Shown piece after piece: positions 29,185 through 39,265 of a stretch of DNA of 64,000 nt. The notes under the pieces were generated by a model. The model worked only from the letters and a program-made list of their open reading frames with translations. It did no database searches and was not told where the DNA came from. The stretch covers positions 2,500,565 through 2,564,564 of the forward strand of contig JAKZAN010000001.1 of the NCBI GenBank assembly GCA_023053545.1, given 5' to 3'. The translations under genes were made by a program, and so were the position numbers. This DNA comes from Lepidurus packardi. Its lineage: Eukaryota; Arthropoda; Branchiopoda; Notostraca; Triopsidae. The first letter of the stretch is position 1. Every line of letters starts with the position of its first letter.

Positions 29185-29517
29185 TGTCATGATCTTGACC
29201 CATCTTGACTCATAATGTTGTAACTCGCATTCCAAATGTGTTGCGGCCTTCATGATCTTGACCCATCTTGACTCATAGTGTTGTAACTCGCATTCCAAAC
29301 ATGTTGCGGCCCTTGTGGGATCAGGTCAACCTGATCCCACAACAGTTGCGAGGTCGGTAGTCTCGTATATATAGCTGCACACTCTGGTTCACTAACCAGA
29401 GTGTTAATCACTTAGATCCAGTCAACTACTCTGCTAAGTGTAGACACAACATCTTCTGAAGTTAATACAACTCCGTTTCTCGACACAGACCCGTCTTCGG
29501 TTCTGCAATTCCTGACA
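29185..29517 (+). repeat. 5' LTR of chromodomain Gypsy element
   Basis: It starts TGTCATGATC and ends TTCCTGACA. It contains a 63-base tandem duplication (from 29188 and 29251), a perfect 13-bp hairpin (29313-29325 with 29330-29342), TATATATA at 29366-29373, and an 11-bp hairpin (29379-29389 with 29394-29404) at the expected transcription start. Confidence 0.95.
29366..29407 (+). promoter_or_regulatory. TATA box and inferred transcription start in the LTR
   Basis: TATATATA (29366-29373) is followed 32 bases from its first base by AGAGTGTTAA (29398-29407), the usual distance for an RNA polymerase II start. The start site is inferred. If correct, the RNA begins with the sequence that pairs with the primer binding site. 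Confidence 0.55.
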
Positions 29518-29519
29518 GC

Positions 29520-29529
29520 TTAACACTCT
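29520..29529 (+). other. Primer binding site, probably for self-priming
   Basis: TTAACACTCT begins two bases after the LTR end. It is the exact complement of AGAGTGTTAA at the inferred 5' end of the RNA. It lacks the TGG expected where a tRNA CCA end pairs. Self-priming of this type is established for the yeast element Tf1 and was proposed for related chromoviruses. Confidence 0.6.
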
Positions 29530-29535
29530 CCTGAA

Positions 29536-30414
29536 ATGGACCAGTCTGCTGTTGCTGTTCAAAAAATCTTGGAAAGGCTTCAGCGTCTCGAGTTAGAGAA
29601 CCAGACTCTAAGGGCACAGCTTCTGAGCTCGAACCAGGGAATCGCCGCGACCTCTCTTAGAGCTGAGCCTAAGGTGAATTTACCAGAAAAATTCAACGGG
29701 GATAGACGTTTCTCCAGGGGCTTCCTGAATCAGATTGAGTTGGTATTTCTCCTAAATCCTTAACGGTATGCCACCGATAGTCTCAAGGTAGGCGTAATAG
29801 GAACTCTCCTTACCGGTAAGTCCCTGGCCTGGTTTTCGCCTTACCTAGAGAAGAGAGATCCCATTTTGGATAACTACGCTGCCTTTAAAGAAATTTTCGT
29901 CTCTGCCTTTGATGAACCGGACCGATCAGTTCTCGCTGCTTCAAAGTTAAGTCGCCTCCAACAAGGAAAAAAACCTGTTTCTTCGTATGCTGCAGAATTC
30001 AGGCAGCTAGCTTCTGACCTCCAGTGGAACGACTCCGCCCTTATTCACCACTTTTGAATGGGTCTGTCCGCTGAAGTTAAGGACATGCTGCTACAACACA
30101 AGGTCCCTACTACTTTGGACGAGGCCATCACTGTCGCTATCCAGGTAGACAACAGACTCTTTGAGCATCGACAAGAGCTTGGTAATTCTTCGCGAAGATG
30201 GGCAACCGCTCCAGTGCCGTCTGCTACTCCGATGGAAATTGACGCGGCCAAGCACCAGCCGTTGACAATGTCTGAGCGAGATCGACGTCGTCTGAATAGT
30301 TTGTGTTTTTACTGTGGCCAGCCCGGTCATAGTAAATTATCTTGCCCTGTCAAGACGGCAAGGTTCGGTTCTCAGCAAAAGCCTCAGCAACCGGGAAACG
30401 AGTTGGATCAGTAA
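29536..30414 (+). pseudogene. Gag of chromodomain Gypsy element, two in-frame stops
   Basis: One reading frame runs from ATG at 29536 to 30414 apart from TAA at 29761-29763 and TGA at 30055-30057. The product begins with a coiled coil (ILERLQRLELENQTL), continues through the capsid-like retrotrans_gag domain (AWFSPYLEKRD, FKEIFVSAFDEPD, SYAAEFRQLASDL), and ends with the knuckle CFYCGQPGHSKLSC. Both stops are one substitution from sense codons. The copy has near-identical LTRs, so the stops are recent, inherited from a complemented parent, or read through. It overlaps pol in the -1 frame from 30342. Confidence 0.88.
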
Positions 30415-33400
30415 ATCCTGTTAGCGGTTCACTGATCCGCCCTCGACCAGCTAACACGCCTTCTGTTCCTGCACTTCGACTGCAATCTCAGCAACCAGAA
30501 TCAAAAGGAAAATTACTTCTGCCCGGTATATTGAAGCTCGGCGCTACCGAAATACAACAACCTCTGTTCGTGGATTCAGGAGCTGATACAAGCTTCATGG
30601 ACTCTGATCTGGTAAAGATGTACAAGATTCCTGTCGTACCTCTAACAAAATCTGTTCAAGTGACGCTAGCCGATGGCAAGCCGTCAAGCGCTGGTTTGGT
30701 CACGCAGGAGACTATACCTTTACAACTCTGTATTGGAAATCACGTGGAGACCATTAGCTTCCTGGTCACTTCGTCTCCACATCCAATAATCCTGGGATTC
30801 TCCTGGCTAGCTACGCATAACCCTGTGATAGACTGGAACAACTATAGCGTGGACTTCAGCTCGGAGCACTGTCTGACATACTGCGTCTCTGTCAAGGAAT
30901 CTGTAAAGGGGTACCCGGTTTCGAAGACGTGGTCACCCCCATCCACTACCAAACTTCGCTCTGTCAACTTACCTGCTCCTGTACCTGTAGCTCCGTCGCC
31001 ACCGCGGGTTTCAATCTCAATGATTGATGGCCCGTCTTTTTCAACCTGCGCCAACCGAGACGATTCTTCTCAAGTCGGCTTGGCTTACGTACAGCTGATC
31101 AACGGTACCTTGAAAATTAAAACCATGGAGGAGATACACCAGCAGTGGTACCCTCATATTGACCCGCTGCCCAGTAATAATTTAGCGATCCCCAAACAAG
31201 CTCAGAATCTGCTAAAAGAATTTCCTGACGTGTTTTCCAAGCAAAATGCAGATCTTCTTCCTGAACATCGACCCTATGACTGTGACATCCCACTGCAACC
31301 TGGAGCAACTGTACCTTACGGGAGAATTTACAATCTGACCGAAGCCGAGTCCAAGGCTATGGAGGAATACGTCAATGAACATCTGAAAAAAGGATTCATC
31401 AGGCACAGTTCTTCACCAGCCGGAGCTCCTTGTTTCTTCGTCAAGAAGAAAGACGGTTCGCTGCGACTTTGTGTAGACTACAGAGGGCTCAACAAGGTCA
31501 CCATCAAGAATCGCTATCCTCTGCCCCTAATCTCGGAACTCATCAAGACTCTGTCCAAGGCAAAGGTGTTCTCTGCTCTAGATCTTCGGGGAGCCTACAA
31601 CTTGGTACGTGTAAAGAAGGGCGAGGAGTGGAAAACGGCTTTTAGGACCCGATTTGGACACTTTGAATACCTCGTAATGCCCTACGGTTTGTCTAACGCC
31701 CCAGCGGTATTCCAGCACTTAATGAACGACATCTTCCGCGACTGCTTGGACAAGTTCGTCATCGTGTACCTGGACGACATCCTGGTATTCTCGAGTTCAG
31801 TTGAAGAGCATGGACAGCATTTGAGAACCGTCCTTGAACGGCTTCGCAAGTACAAACTGTACTGCAAGCTAGAGAAATGCCAGTTCTTCTCCAACAAAAT
31901 TGACTACTTGGGATACGTCATAACCTCGCAGGGAGTGTCAATGGATGTCAAAAAGGTGGAAAAAATCCTGGACTGGCCAGCTCCAAAATCCGTGCATGAT
32001 ATTCAGTTTTTTTTGGGTTTTGCCAATTTTTACCGCCGATTCATCCAGAACTACGCCGCCTTGGCAGCGCCTATCACCAGATTACTCAAGAAGGACGTGA
32101 AGTTTGTCTGGAGTGCCGAGGCTGACAAGGCCTTTCAAGATCTCAAGAATGCCTTTGCATCTCCGCCGGTAATGATTGATCCGGACTCTTATAAACCGTT
32201 CATCGTGGAGACGGACGCCTCTGACTTTGCTATTGGTGCCGTCCTGTCTCAATATGACGAACAAAAGATACTACATCCGGTTGCATTCTTTTCAAGACAA
32301 ATGTATCCTGCTGAACGAAACTATGAGATCTATGATAAGGAACTTCTTGCCGTCTACGAGGCCTTCAAGGAGTGGCGACATTTTCTTCTGGGTGCCACTC
32401 ATCCTGTGACCGTTTTGTGCGACCATAAAAACCTGCAGTATTTCATGACAACGAAACAGCTCACAAGACGGCAGGCAAGATGGTCTCTGTTCTTTTCAGA
32501 GTTTGACTTCATTTTAACCCACCTTCCCGGTAAACGTAATACCAAGGCCGATCTGCTCTCACGGCGATCTGATTACGTTGTTCACGAAAAAGGAAAAGAT
32601 CCCTTCAATTTCAGGCGGCTTCTTGACCCAAGTCAGATATATTCTGCTGGAATTCAGGAATTTGACACCAACTTTCTGGACTCTCTGCGTTCAGCCACCC
32701 TGGAAGACCCGCTCCTGGAAAACCTTGGACGTGATTCATCGTTTAAACTACAGGATGGATTACTGTTCAAGAACGGTCTCCTTTACGTCCCTACTGATGG
32801 CTTACGGTTACAAGTCCTGAAAGAACTTCACGACTCTCCAGCCGCTGGACACTTTGGGGTTGCTAAGACCATGGAGCTTGTGAGTCGCAATTACTGGTGG
32901 CCCAATATGAAGAAGTTTGTTGCAGACTATGTTTTCACTTGTGACTGCGCCAGAGCTAAGGCTCCGCGTCATAAGCCACACGGACTGCTTCAACCTCTTC
33001 CAATTCCTGAACAGCCCTGGAGTGATCTGTCCACCGACTTCATAACGGACCTTCCTCCGTCTGAAGGTTATAACGCAATTTCTGTCTGGGTCTGCCGGCT
33101 TACTAAGATGGCTCACTTCGTGCCTTGCAATACAACCACGACCGCAGACGGCCTGGCTAAAATCTTCAAAGAACATATCTTCAAGCTTCATGGCCTGCCC
33201 TCCAGCATTGTCTCTGATCGTGGCTCTGTGTTTGTCTCCAAGTTCTGGAAAACTTTCTGTTCTGATCTAGGAATCCAAGGTAACCTTTCCACGGCCTTCC
33301 ATCCTGAGTCTGATGGGCAAACAGAGCGCATCAACCAAGTCTTGGAGCAGTATTTGCGCTGTTATCTCTCGTATAACCAGAACAACTGGGTATCGCTGCT

Positions 33401-34100
33401 CCCGTTTGCCGAATTTGCATACAACAACAGCGTCCACGCCTCCATTAAGAAATCTCCCTTCTTCGCGAATTACGGTTACCATCCTCGCATGTCCAGCCTT
33501 CGGCAAGTTTCAACTAGTTCTGACATCTGGCCTGATCTATCACGCATTCAGGATGACCTAAAACGGGAACTTTCCAGAGCGCAGGAACGCTACAAGCATT
33601 TTGCAGATGCCCATAGGAAAGACCTGGAACTTGCCACTGGGACTAAAGTCTGGCTACTAGCAAAAAACATCAAGACAAACAGGCCCAGCAAGAAGCTTGA
33701 CTACAAACGACTAGGTCCCTTCAAGATCCTGGGAAAAATAAGCAACTGTTCATACAAACTCCAGTTACCAGCTACCTGGAGAATTCACCCCGTCTTTCAT
33801 GTCTCTCTCCTGGAACCTGCCATGGACTCGGCAATTCCTGGTCGAGTGATACCACCTCCACCGCCGCTTGAAGTCGATGGTCACCAGGAGTTTGAAGTGG
33901 AGGACATCCTCGATTCTCGACTACGTTACCGTCATGGACAATATCTTGTCAAATGGGCCGGCTACCAAACATCCGAATCTACGTGGGAACCGCACGAACA
34001 CGTGGATCATCTGAAGGATCTCCTACGATCTTTCCACTCACGCTTTCCGCAGAAACCTGGCCCCTGGATCAGACTGACTGGCGTCCGGAGTCCGCCATGA
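30342..34100 (+). CDS. Pol of chromodomain Gypsy element (protease, RT, RNase H, integrase, chromodomain)
   Basis: The intact 1252-residue frame starts inside gag in the -1 frame, so a programmed -1 shift is likely. Order: retropepsin (FVDSGADTSFM near 77, IILGFSWL near 150), RT (FFVKKKDGSLRLCVDYRGL; YLDDILVF near 476), RNase H (ETDASDFAIGAVL near 623), integrase HHCC finger (H...H...C...C near 835-875), integrase core (TDFITDLP, SDRGSVF, TERINQ for the D,D,E set), and a C-terminal chromodomain (EVEDILDSRL...YLVKWAGY...STWEPHEH, near 1185-1235). Chromodomains in this position target integration to marked chromatin in related elements. No internal stop is present. Confidence 0.97.
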   Translation: MPCQDGKVRFSAKASATGKRVGSVNPVSGSLIRPRPANTPSVPALRLQSQQPESKGKLLLPGILKLGATEIQQPLFVDSGADTSFMDSDLVKMYKIPVVPLTKSVQVTLADGKPSSAGLVTQETIPLQLCIGNHVETISFLVTSSPHPIILGFSWLATHNPVIDWNNYSVDFSSEHCLTYCVSVKESVKGYPVSKTWSPPSTTKLRSVNLPAPVPVAPSPPRVSISMIDGPSFSTCANRDDSSQVGLAYVQLINGTLKIKTMEEIHQQWYPHIDPLPSNNLAIPKQAQNLLKEFPDVFSKQNADLLPEHRPYDCDIPLQPGATVPYGRIYNLTEAESKAMEEYVNEHLKKGFIRHSSSPAGAPCFFVKKKDGSLRLCVDYRGLNKVTIKNRYPLPLISELIKTLSKAKVFSALDLRGAYNLVRVKKGEEWKTAFRTRFGHFEYLVMPYGLSNAPAVFQHLMNDIFRDCLDKFVIVYLDDILVFSSSVEEHGQHLRTVLERLRKYKLYCKLEKCQFFSNKIDYLGYVITSQGVSMDVKKVEKILDWPAPKSVHDIQFFLGFANFYRRFIQNYAALAAPITRLLKKDVKFVWSAEADKAFQDLKNAFASPPVMIDPDSYKPFIVETDASDFAIGAVLSQYDEQKILHPVAFFSRQMYPAERNYEIYDKELLAVYEAFKEWRHFLLGATHPVTVLCDHKNLQYFMTTKQLTRRQARWSLFFSEFDFILTHLPGKRNTKADLLSRRSDYVVHEKGKDPFNFRRLLDPSQIYSAGIQEFDTNFLDSLRSATLEDPLLENLGRDSSFKLQDGLLFKNGLLYVPTDGLRLQVLKELHDSPAAGHFGVAKTMELVSRNYWWPNMKKFVADYVFTCDCARAKAPRHKPHGLLQPLPIPEQPWSDLSTDFITDLPPSEGYNAISVWVCRLTKMAHFVPCNTTTTADGLAKIFKEHIFKLHGLPSSIVSDRGSVFVSKFWKTFCSDLGIQGNLSTAFHPESDGQTERINQVLEQYLRCYLSYNQNNWVSLLPFAEFAYNNSVHASIKKSPFFANYGYHPRMSSLRQVSTSSDIWPDLSRIQDDLKRELSRAQERYKHFADAHRKDLELATGTKVWLLAKNIKTNRPSKKLDYKRLGPFKILGKISNCSYKLQLPATWRIHPVFHVSLLEPAMDSAIPGRVIPPPPPLEVDGHQEFEVEDILDSRLRYRHGQYLVKWAGYQTSESTWEPHEHVDHLKDLLRSFHSRFPQKPGPWIRLTGVRSPP

Positions 34101-34113
34101 GAGAGGGGGCAAC

Positions 34114-34446
34114 TGTCATGATCTTGACCCATCTTGACTCATAATGTTGTAACTCGCATTCCAAATGTGTTGCGGCCTTCATGATCTTGACCCATCTTGA
34201 CTCATAGTGTTGTAACTCGCATTCCAAACATGTTGCGGCCCTTGTGGGATCAGGTCAACCTGATCCCACAACAGTTGCGAGGTCGGTAGTCTCGTATATA
34301 TAGCTGCACACTCTGGTTCACTAACCAGAGTGTTAATCACTTAGATCCAGTCAACTACTCTGCTAAGTGTAGACACAACATCTTCTGAAGTTAATACAAC
34401 TCCGTTTCTCGACACAGACCCGTCTTCTGTTCTGCAATTCCTGACA
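34114..34446 (+). repeat. 3' LTR of chromodomain Gypsy element
   Basis: This is a 333-base direct copy of the 5' LTR with one difference (T at 34428 against G in the 5' copy), directly after a purine tract and followed by GCCAT. Confidence 0.96.
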
Positions 34447-36028
34447 GCCATCCCGTTTTCCATAGCCACTGTCTTTTTATGCCTAAGTTACATAATGGAC
34501 ATTTCCTTGGTACAAAACCGAAATGATTTCTACGTAATGAAATATTCCGGAGTCTTAAAGGCGCCTAATCATATGGCTAAAAATAAGGAAATCCATGAGT
34601 ATTGCATTGAATACTTTATCAAAGACGGCAGCGAACCAACGGTAATTCCTTTGGTTTTATGAATCCGAAGAAAATGTTGGATTTTAATGCCGGTTAATAC
34701 TCTCGTGTCATTTTTCCCATCCTTTACAGATTAAAGCGTACTTTTGCGAACCGGAAGACAGTAAGCACACTTTGCTTGTGTTAGAAATCTATCCTTGGTT
34801 CCTTTTCACTTCCGCTGGCTTTCTGGGGGCCACATTCCTGGTCTACATCTTTCTCGCAAAACTTCGCGGAAAACAAGGTGGCATGAACACGATGAGTTTA
34901 GTCGGATCCATGAGCGCAATGTACTTCGGAATGGGCTACATGCAGCGCCACGGAAGTCACTTGTCCGATACCGGTTGTGTTATTCTTGGTACAGTATAAC
35001 CTCTTATCGAAAGCTCTTTTCCAAGCAAATAATCTGACTTTCGTTAAAAGCTAGTTTTACGCACTACTTCTTCCTTGCGGCATTTACATGGATGACAATA
35101 ATATCCCTGGACCTAGTGAAGATGTTCAGGTAACATCAGTTCTTCTCTTCTTACTTTCATCCCGAGATTCAACTTGTTCGTTCAAAAATCAAGACATGCC
35201 CAGACTACACAACTAAGCGGCAAAAAGCAACTTCGTCAATGTCTGTACTACTCAGCCTTGGGTTGGGGTGTTCCCTTACTTTTCCAGGGGATTACGCAAC
35301 TTATTCGATGGTACCCCGAAGAAAAACTCCCACTATGGGTAATAAAACCCAGGTTTGGTCAACTCGATGCTGGTTTGTCGGTAAGCGAGTGAAGAATGCC
35401 TACCCTGCAGGATACTGTTTTGTTTCTTTTCCATTCGAATGAACCGATTTTTTCCAAAAAGGTTACACAGAACTAGCTACATATTTCTACATTCCTATTG
35501 GAATCCTCGTGAGTCTGAACACCGTAAACTTCATCTGGGCCGCTATTTGTTACTACAACATTTCATCTGCAGCCAACGTCTCCAAGAAATACATCCGCAA
35601 TCGGTATACCATTAAACTCTTACAAGTTAAAACAAAGAAAGCTCATTTCACTTAATGGGGATCCTTGTATCAGGCTGTTCACATCCTTTCGCATATTTGT
35701 TTTGATGGGCGTGTCGTGGATCATGGAAGTAGTGACCTTCGTTTGTGGTGGTCCAGAATGGAGCATCGTGACAGACGTGTGGAATATGGTGCAAGGCATT
35801 TTAATTTTTTTCATACTCATCTGTAAACCGAACGTCTTGAGAATGTTAAAAGAAAAAATCCAAAGGGCTATCCATATTCTTAAGGTATGCTTCATCTCGC
35901 AACACGGCTCCGCTTCGGAAAGTGAAATGGAGAGAAGTAAGGTTGCTGGCTCGACTCCGGCTCTAAACACAGTCTCCTCGCATACCTCCATGACATCCTT
36001 TTCCCCTAGCACCAAAATGGTTGGATAA

Positions 36029-36404
36029 AGACATGATCTTCGAAGCGAAAATGACTGAAACTTGCTTCTATTTTCCTCCCTTTAACTGCAAAAACCACAC
36101 TGCAATAATATGCGTGCTACCTGGTACCGTATCTGCTTATTGAACTGTTAAACTTGAACCATGACAATAAAAATACAGTAGATGTCGCTTTTTGTGATCA
36201 CCTTTGTCAAGGGAATATTGATTCTATTCAGCGGCGATTCTAATCAATGAAAATGGGAAATGTCTACCTACATGTGTACTATAGGTACACTATAGTACAC
36301 ATGTATAGTAAACAGCATACTGTAGGTGTACTGTTTATGATGTAAGAAAAACAAAAACATGATATTAGGAACGAAATTACAGTTTATTGTCTACAAAATG
36401 AACA
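36029..36404. other. 3' flank of the GPCR gene
   Basis: CAATAAAAA at about 36165 is a candidate polyadenylation signal. A perfect 15-bp hairpin (36270-36284 with 36290-36304) follows. Confidence 0.4.
36270..36304. repeat. Perfect 15-bp hairpin
   Basis: ACATGTGTACTATAG pairs with CTATAGTACACATGT across a 5-base loop (GTACA). A related GTAGGTGTACTG string follows at 36321. No function is assigned. Confidence 0.8.
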
Positions 36405-36856
36405 AAAGTAACAAACTTGAAAATCTATAAAAATTATGGTTCTTTTCTAAATTCCTCAATCAAAATTGAAGCAGCTGGTCATTCAATTGAATAATCTGCT
36501 CATTTCTCCGGCGAGTTTAGAAGGGATTTCCCACTAAGCGTATTCCGGATTACCTCGCAAATTGACCTTGGTTAGAATTAGGTTTCTCCTGTGCCTTACC
36601 TGTTCAATAGAAAAACATGCATCCAGCGGATATTGTCGACAAGTTTATTTAAACTAGTCCCGCTCTACGGGATTAGGCATAGGTCGAAAGGTGTTACGGA
36701 GCTAACATCGGACACCCTCACATGACAAAATTTTTGACTCTTTTCGACATTTTCAACTCTTAACATAGGTTAAGAGATTAGTTCTACCGTAGCAATAAGT
36801 TACGTCACCTGTAGGAATCACATCGCCCTTGGAACTACATACTGAAGTTAGTTAAA
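36405..36856. other. AT-rich DNA, nothing recognised
   Basis: Neither strand shows a frame with recognisable motifs. A TTTACAAAAT-rich stretch near 36380-36430 may be an element end. Confidence 0.4.
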
Positions 36857-37063
36857 TTAACCATTCTTCCCAAATTGACATCCTTCGGGCAGGAGGACTT
36901 CACCGGATTGCAAGCCGCTCACAAGAATCAGTCTGCTCTCTAGTTTTCTGTTCAAGGGTCGTAGTCTGCTCCTTTCTAAGCTGCAGTTCAGAACGAATCT
37001 GCTCACACCAATCATGTAAGAGATCTGTTTGGGCAAATCTGGAGCCCTGGGTAAGCGCGACAA
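36857..37063 (-). pseudogene. Second relic of the Mutator-like/YqaJ transposase
   Basis: The segment 36905-37050 aligns in DNA with 7718-7840 of the TTAA transposon (the LPEEILRDRCK...REQADSSDWFDARASR region), for example a shared TCTGCTCTCTAGTTTTCT string. The frame is degraded, and nothing else of the element is recognisable nearby. It shows that the family was active more than once here. Confidence 0.65.
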
Positions 37064-37199
37064 AACAAGAAACCTAATACAAGATTGATTGTTTGGCGAC
37101 TGGACAAGTTCTCTAACCTTTCTAATTCAAAATTTGACCTTCGTAGCGTACCTAACCAAACTTGACCTTGCTTTACTAGGCCAAATTTGCCCTTTCATC

Positions 37200-37431
37200 G
37201 ACGGATGTGCACATAGTGCCGCCTAATTTTTCGGATTTGACAGTTTTCAATTTTCGTACGATACTATTATCACGTCGAATCGTGAACTTGCTGACAGTAT
37301 TGGAAGCTAAACCGGATCTTACCTTGGAAGTTTTCACAGCTTATGATGCAGTTGACAAATTCACATTCTTTGACGAGAAGATGGCAGCTGTTAAGGTAAC
37401 GATTGGACATGATTTTGCAGCACCAAACTGA
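37200..37431 (+). pseudogene. Exon-like fragment of unrecognised protein
   Basis: The frame gives VPPNFSDLTVFNFRTILLS, then RRIVNLLTVLEAKPDLTLEV and FTFFDEKMAAVK followed by a GT donor (GTAACG at 37396). Composition and the donor look like a real host exon. I do not recognise the family. Flanking sequence offers no partner exon. Confidence 0.35.
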
Positions 37432-37781
37432 GTTTACAAGCATTAACGACGGTTTGAAAGCTTAAAAGCTTCAAAAGCAGTATGAGGCCACCGAGTACTT
37501 GTACGGAATTATGGCTTAAAGCTTTCGTGTACCTTAGCTCGGCCTATAGCCTTAGTTCGCTGCTCTGCCTCCCAGAAAACATTGACGCGTGGGAGGTGCT
37601 CTTTAGACGTGAATAAAAAAATAAAAAAAAAAAAAAAAAAAAATCAAATAAAGATCAAATAAAAAAAACAAACAAACTTTTCACATGAACCTTGTTCGAA
37701 CTTCCATATGAAAACGACCTTGAGAGTTTCAATTGGCGCCGTGGAAATAGTGATTCTGCTGCCTAAGGAGCGAGTTTGACG
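37432..37781. other. Unassigned DNA with an A-rich tract
   Basis: It contains an A run at about 37617-37643 and AT-rich sequence. No target duplication could be tied to the A run. Confidence 0.4.
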
Positions 37782-37789
37782 AGTCTGGG

Positions 37790-39212
37790 CAAGGGGTTCG
37801 AAACTTGACTGTAGCCTCGTACACCCTGCAAAGTCGGTTACAATTGTATCTCTTTGTAGCACGTGTAACTTCACTTGTGACTGAATAACTTAACAATTAT
37901 AGATTGTAGCTTTGTAGCACTACAATAACCGTTGTAACTTTAGTTTTAGCTTTGCAACCGTACTTTATAGCGTTGTAACCGTTGTTTGTAGCTTTATTAC
38001 CGTACTTTCTAATTTTGTAACCATATTTTGTAGTTTTGTAACCCAGTAGCCTTCCCTTCGGCCCTTGTTCACTTTACTCCCCACATGCTAAACAGTAACC
38101 CAGGAATCTGCAAATTGTAGAGTATTTCCTTGGGTCAATCGCGAATGGAGTGAATCGCGGTTCATCATCCAAACCATGCCTGTTTCAATGACAATACGCC
38201 ACAAATTGCAAGTTAAACTTGCGCTAATTTCAAACGTACTTATAATTACAAGATATTCCTATTTTAAGATGTTCCTATACAAACATTAGCCATATGCATA
38301 CGACAATGCATTTTACATTAGTGGAACTCAGGAGACTTCAACACTCGTTAAGTTTGCACATATAAGGAATCACGTTGTTTTCCCATCATTACAAAGTTTC
38401 AGGAAAGATTAAAAACAATTCACAAAAAAAAACAAGATAAAAAGTCGGCACACTTGTGCGTCTGTCTGTTCGGTTGTATCTACACTACCACGTAGAGACG
38501 TAGAGTCGGGTCATTGTTCCTGTCGATATCACGCTGGAAGTCAGTTAGTCAGAAACAAACGTTCGAAGTCGGAAACATTAGAGTAGGAAGCGGGAAACGT
38601 ATTGAAGTCGTACAAAGTCAACTAAGGCAAAAGGCAAACCTCGAGGCAAACGTACAAAGGCAAACCTCGGGCATACTGAAATTTGGAAAATATGAGTGTC
38701 AAATTATGGGGAATTTGCTACTGATTTAAGGAATTGGTTACTGTGTTTTGTGAAAGGTTGCCAAAATTTAGAATGCCTTGCCAATAACTGGGGGATGCTT
38801 TCCGACTTCGGGAAACACCCACCGGTTTTAAGTGAAGAATGCCCATCATTTAGAAGGAACAAAACATCTTTTGATAGAGGTACAGCTTTTTTAGTGCCAA
38901 CTACCGATTTTAGATAGAAAAAATTAACCTACTTTAGGGACCCATTTTTCTAGTGTGTACTTGCAATTATGCTTCACAGATTTTATTTTTAACAGGTATC
39001 GAAATCTACAACATATATTGTTGTTATGTAAGCGAGATTCTAATTTTATAATATAGCTATTTATAATATGTGAAGCTTTGAAACTTTATATTTTGTAACC
39101 GTGGTTTGTAACATTGTAGCCTATTTGTAGCCCTTGTAGCTCTGCAATTTGTCAGGGTTACAAAATTTTTTGTAGCATTCGTACACCTGGAAACTGAGTT
39201 TCGAACCCCTTG
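37790..39212. mobile_element. Non-autonomous hAT element with 8-bp target duplication
   Basis: The ends are CAAGGGGTTCGAAACT at left and the exact inverted AGTTTCGAACCCCTTG at right. The duplication AGTCTGGG occurs at 37782-37789 and 39213-39220. Both subterminal regions are packed with TTGTAAC and TTTGTAGC motifs (37850-38050 and 39090-39180), a pattern seen where hAT transposase binds. No transposase frame is present in the 1423 bases. Confidence 0.9.
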
Positions 39213-39265
39213 AGTCTGGGTACATTCTGCGTGGTATGGCCGTTGGGTAAGGAGCGAGTTTGGCT

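Larger units (their letters stand above)
29185..34446 (+). mobile_element. Chromodomain Gypsy element (chromovirus), very young copy
   Basis: The two 333-base LTRs (29185-29517, 34114-34446) differ at a single position by eye. The target duplication GCCAT occurs at 29180-29184 and 34447-34451. The purine tract GAGAGGGGGCAAC precedes the 3' LTR. The interior encodes gag with a zinc knuckle and a pol in the -1 frame ending in a chromodomain. It sits in a coding exon of the methuselah-like GPCR. The sequence after the 5' LTR is not a tRNA complement but is complementary to the expected 5' end of the transcript (see findings). Confidence 0.96.
22970..36028 (+). pseudogene. Methuselah-like secretin-family GPCR, disrupted by two retroelements
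   Basis: Exons are visible at 22970-23315, 23372-34641 (split by a LINE and a Gypsy element), 34730-34988, 35051-35129, 35167-35380, 35462-35603 and 35674-36028, all with GT/AG borders. The N-terminus is a signal peptide (MDWFTLISILIVTRVLAS). The Cys-rich ectodomain repeats CCPMGF, CCPAGQF and CCSDGYF modules with many N-glycosylation sites. Seven-helix segments follow: FLFTSAGFLGATFLVYIFL, FLAAFTWMTIISLDLVKMF, YFYIPIGILVSLNTVNFIW, FRIFVLMGVSWIMEVVTFV and MVQGILIFFILICKPNVL. Frameshifts lie between 23040 and 23070 and near 35360, beside both coding-exon insertions. Without the insertions the frame joins exactly at each target duplicate. Confidence 0.85.

Noticed and set aside
30842..33506. 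Several minus-strand frames in the chromodomain Gypsy pol
   Set aside because: They are antisense shadows of an intact pol with catalytic motifs.
35925..35965. tRNA gene suggested by GGCTCGACTCCGGCTC
   Set aside because: It lies in the coding tail of the GPCR exon, and no acceptor stem or anticodon arm can be built.
36881..37063. Independent small host gene
   Set aside because: DNA similarity to 7718-7840 shows it is a transposase relic.
37617..37643. Poly(A) of a processed pseudogene or LINE
   Set aside because: No coding sequence or target duplication could be linked to it.
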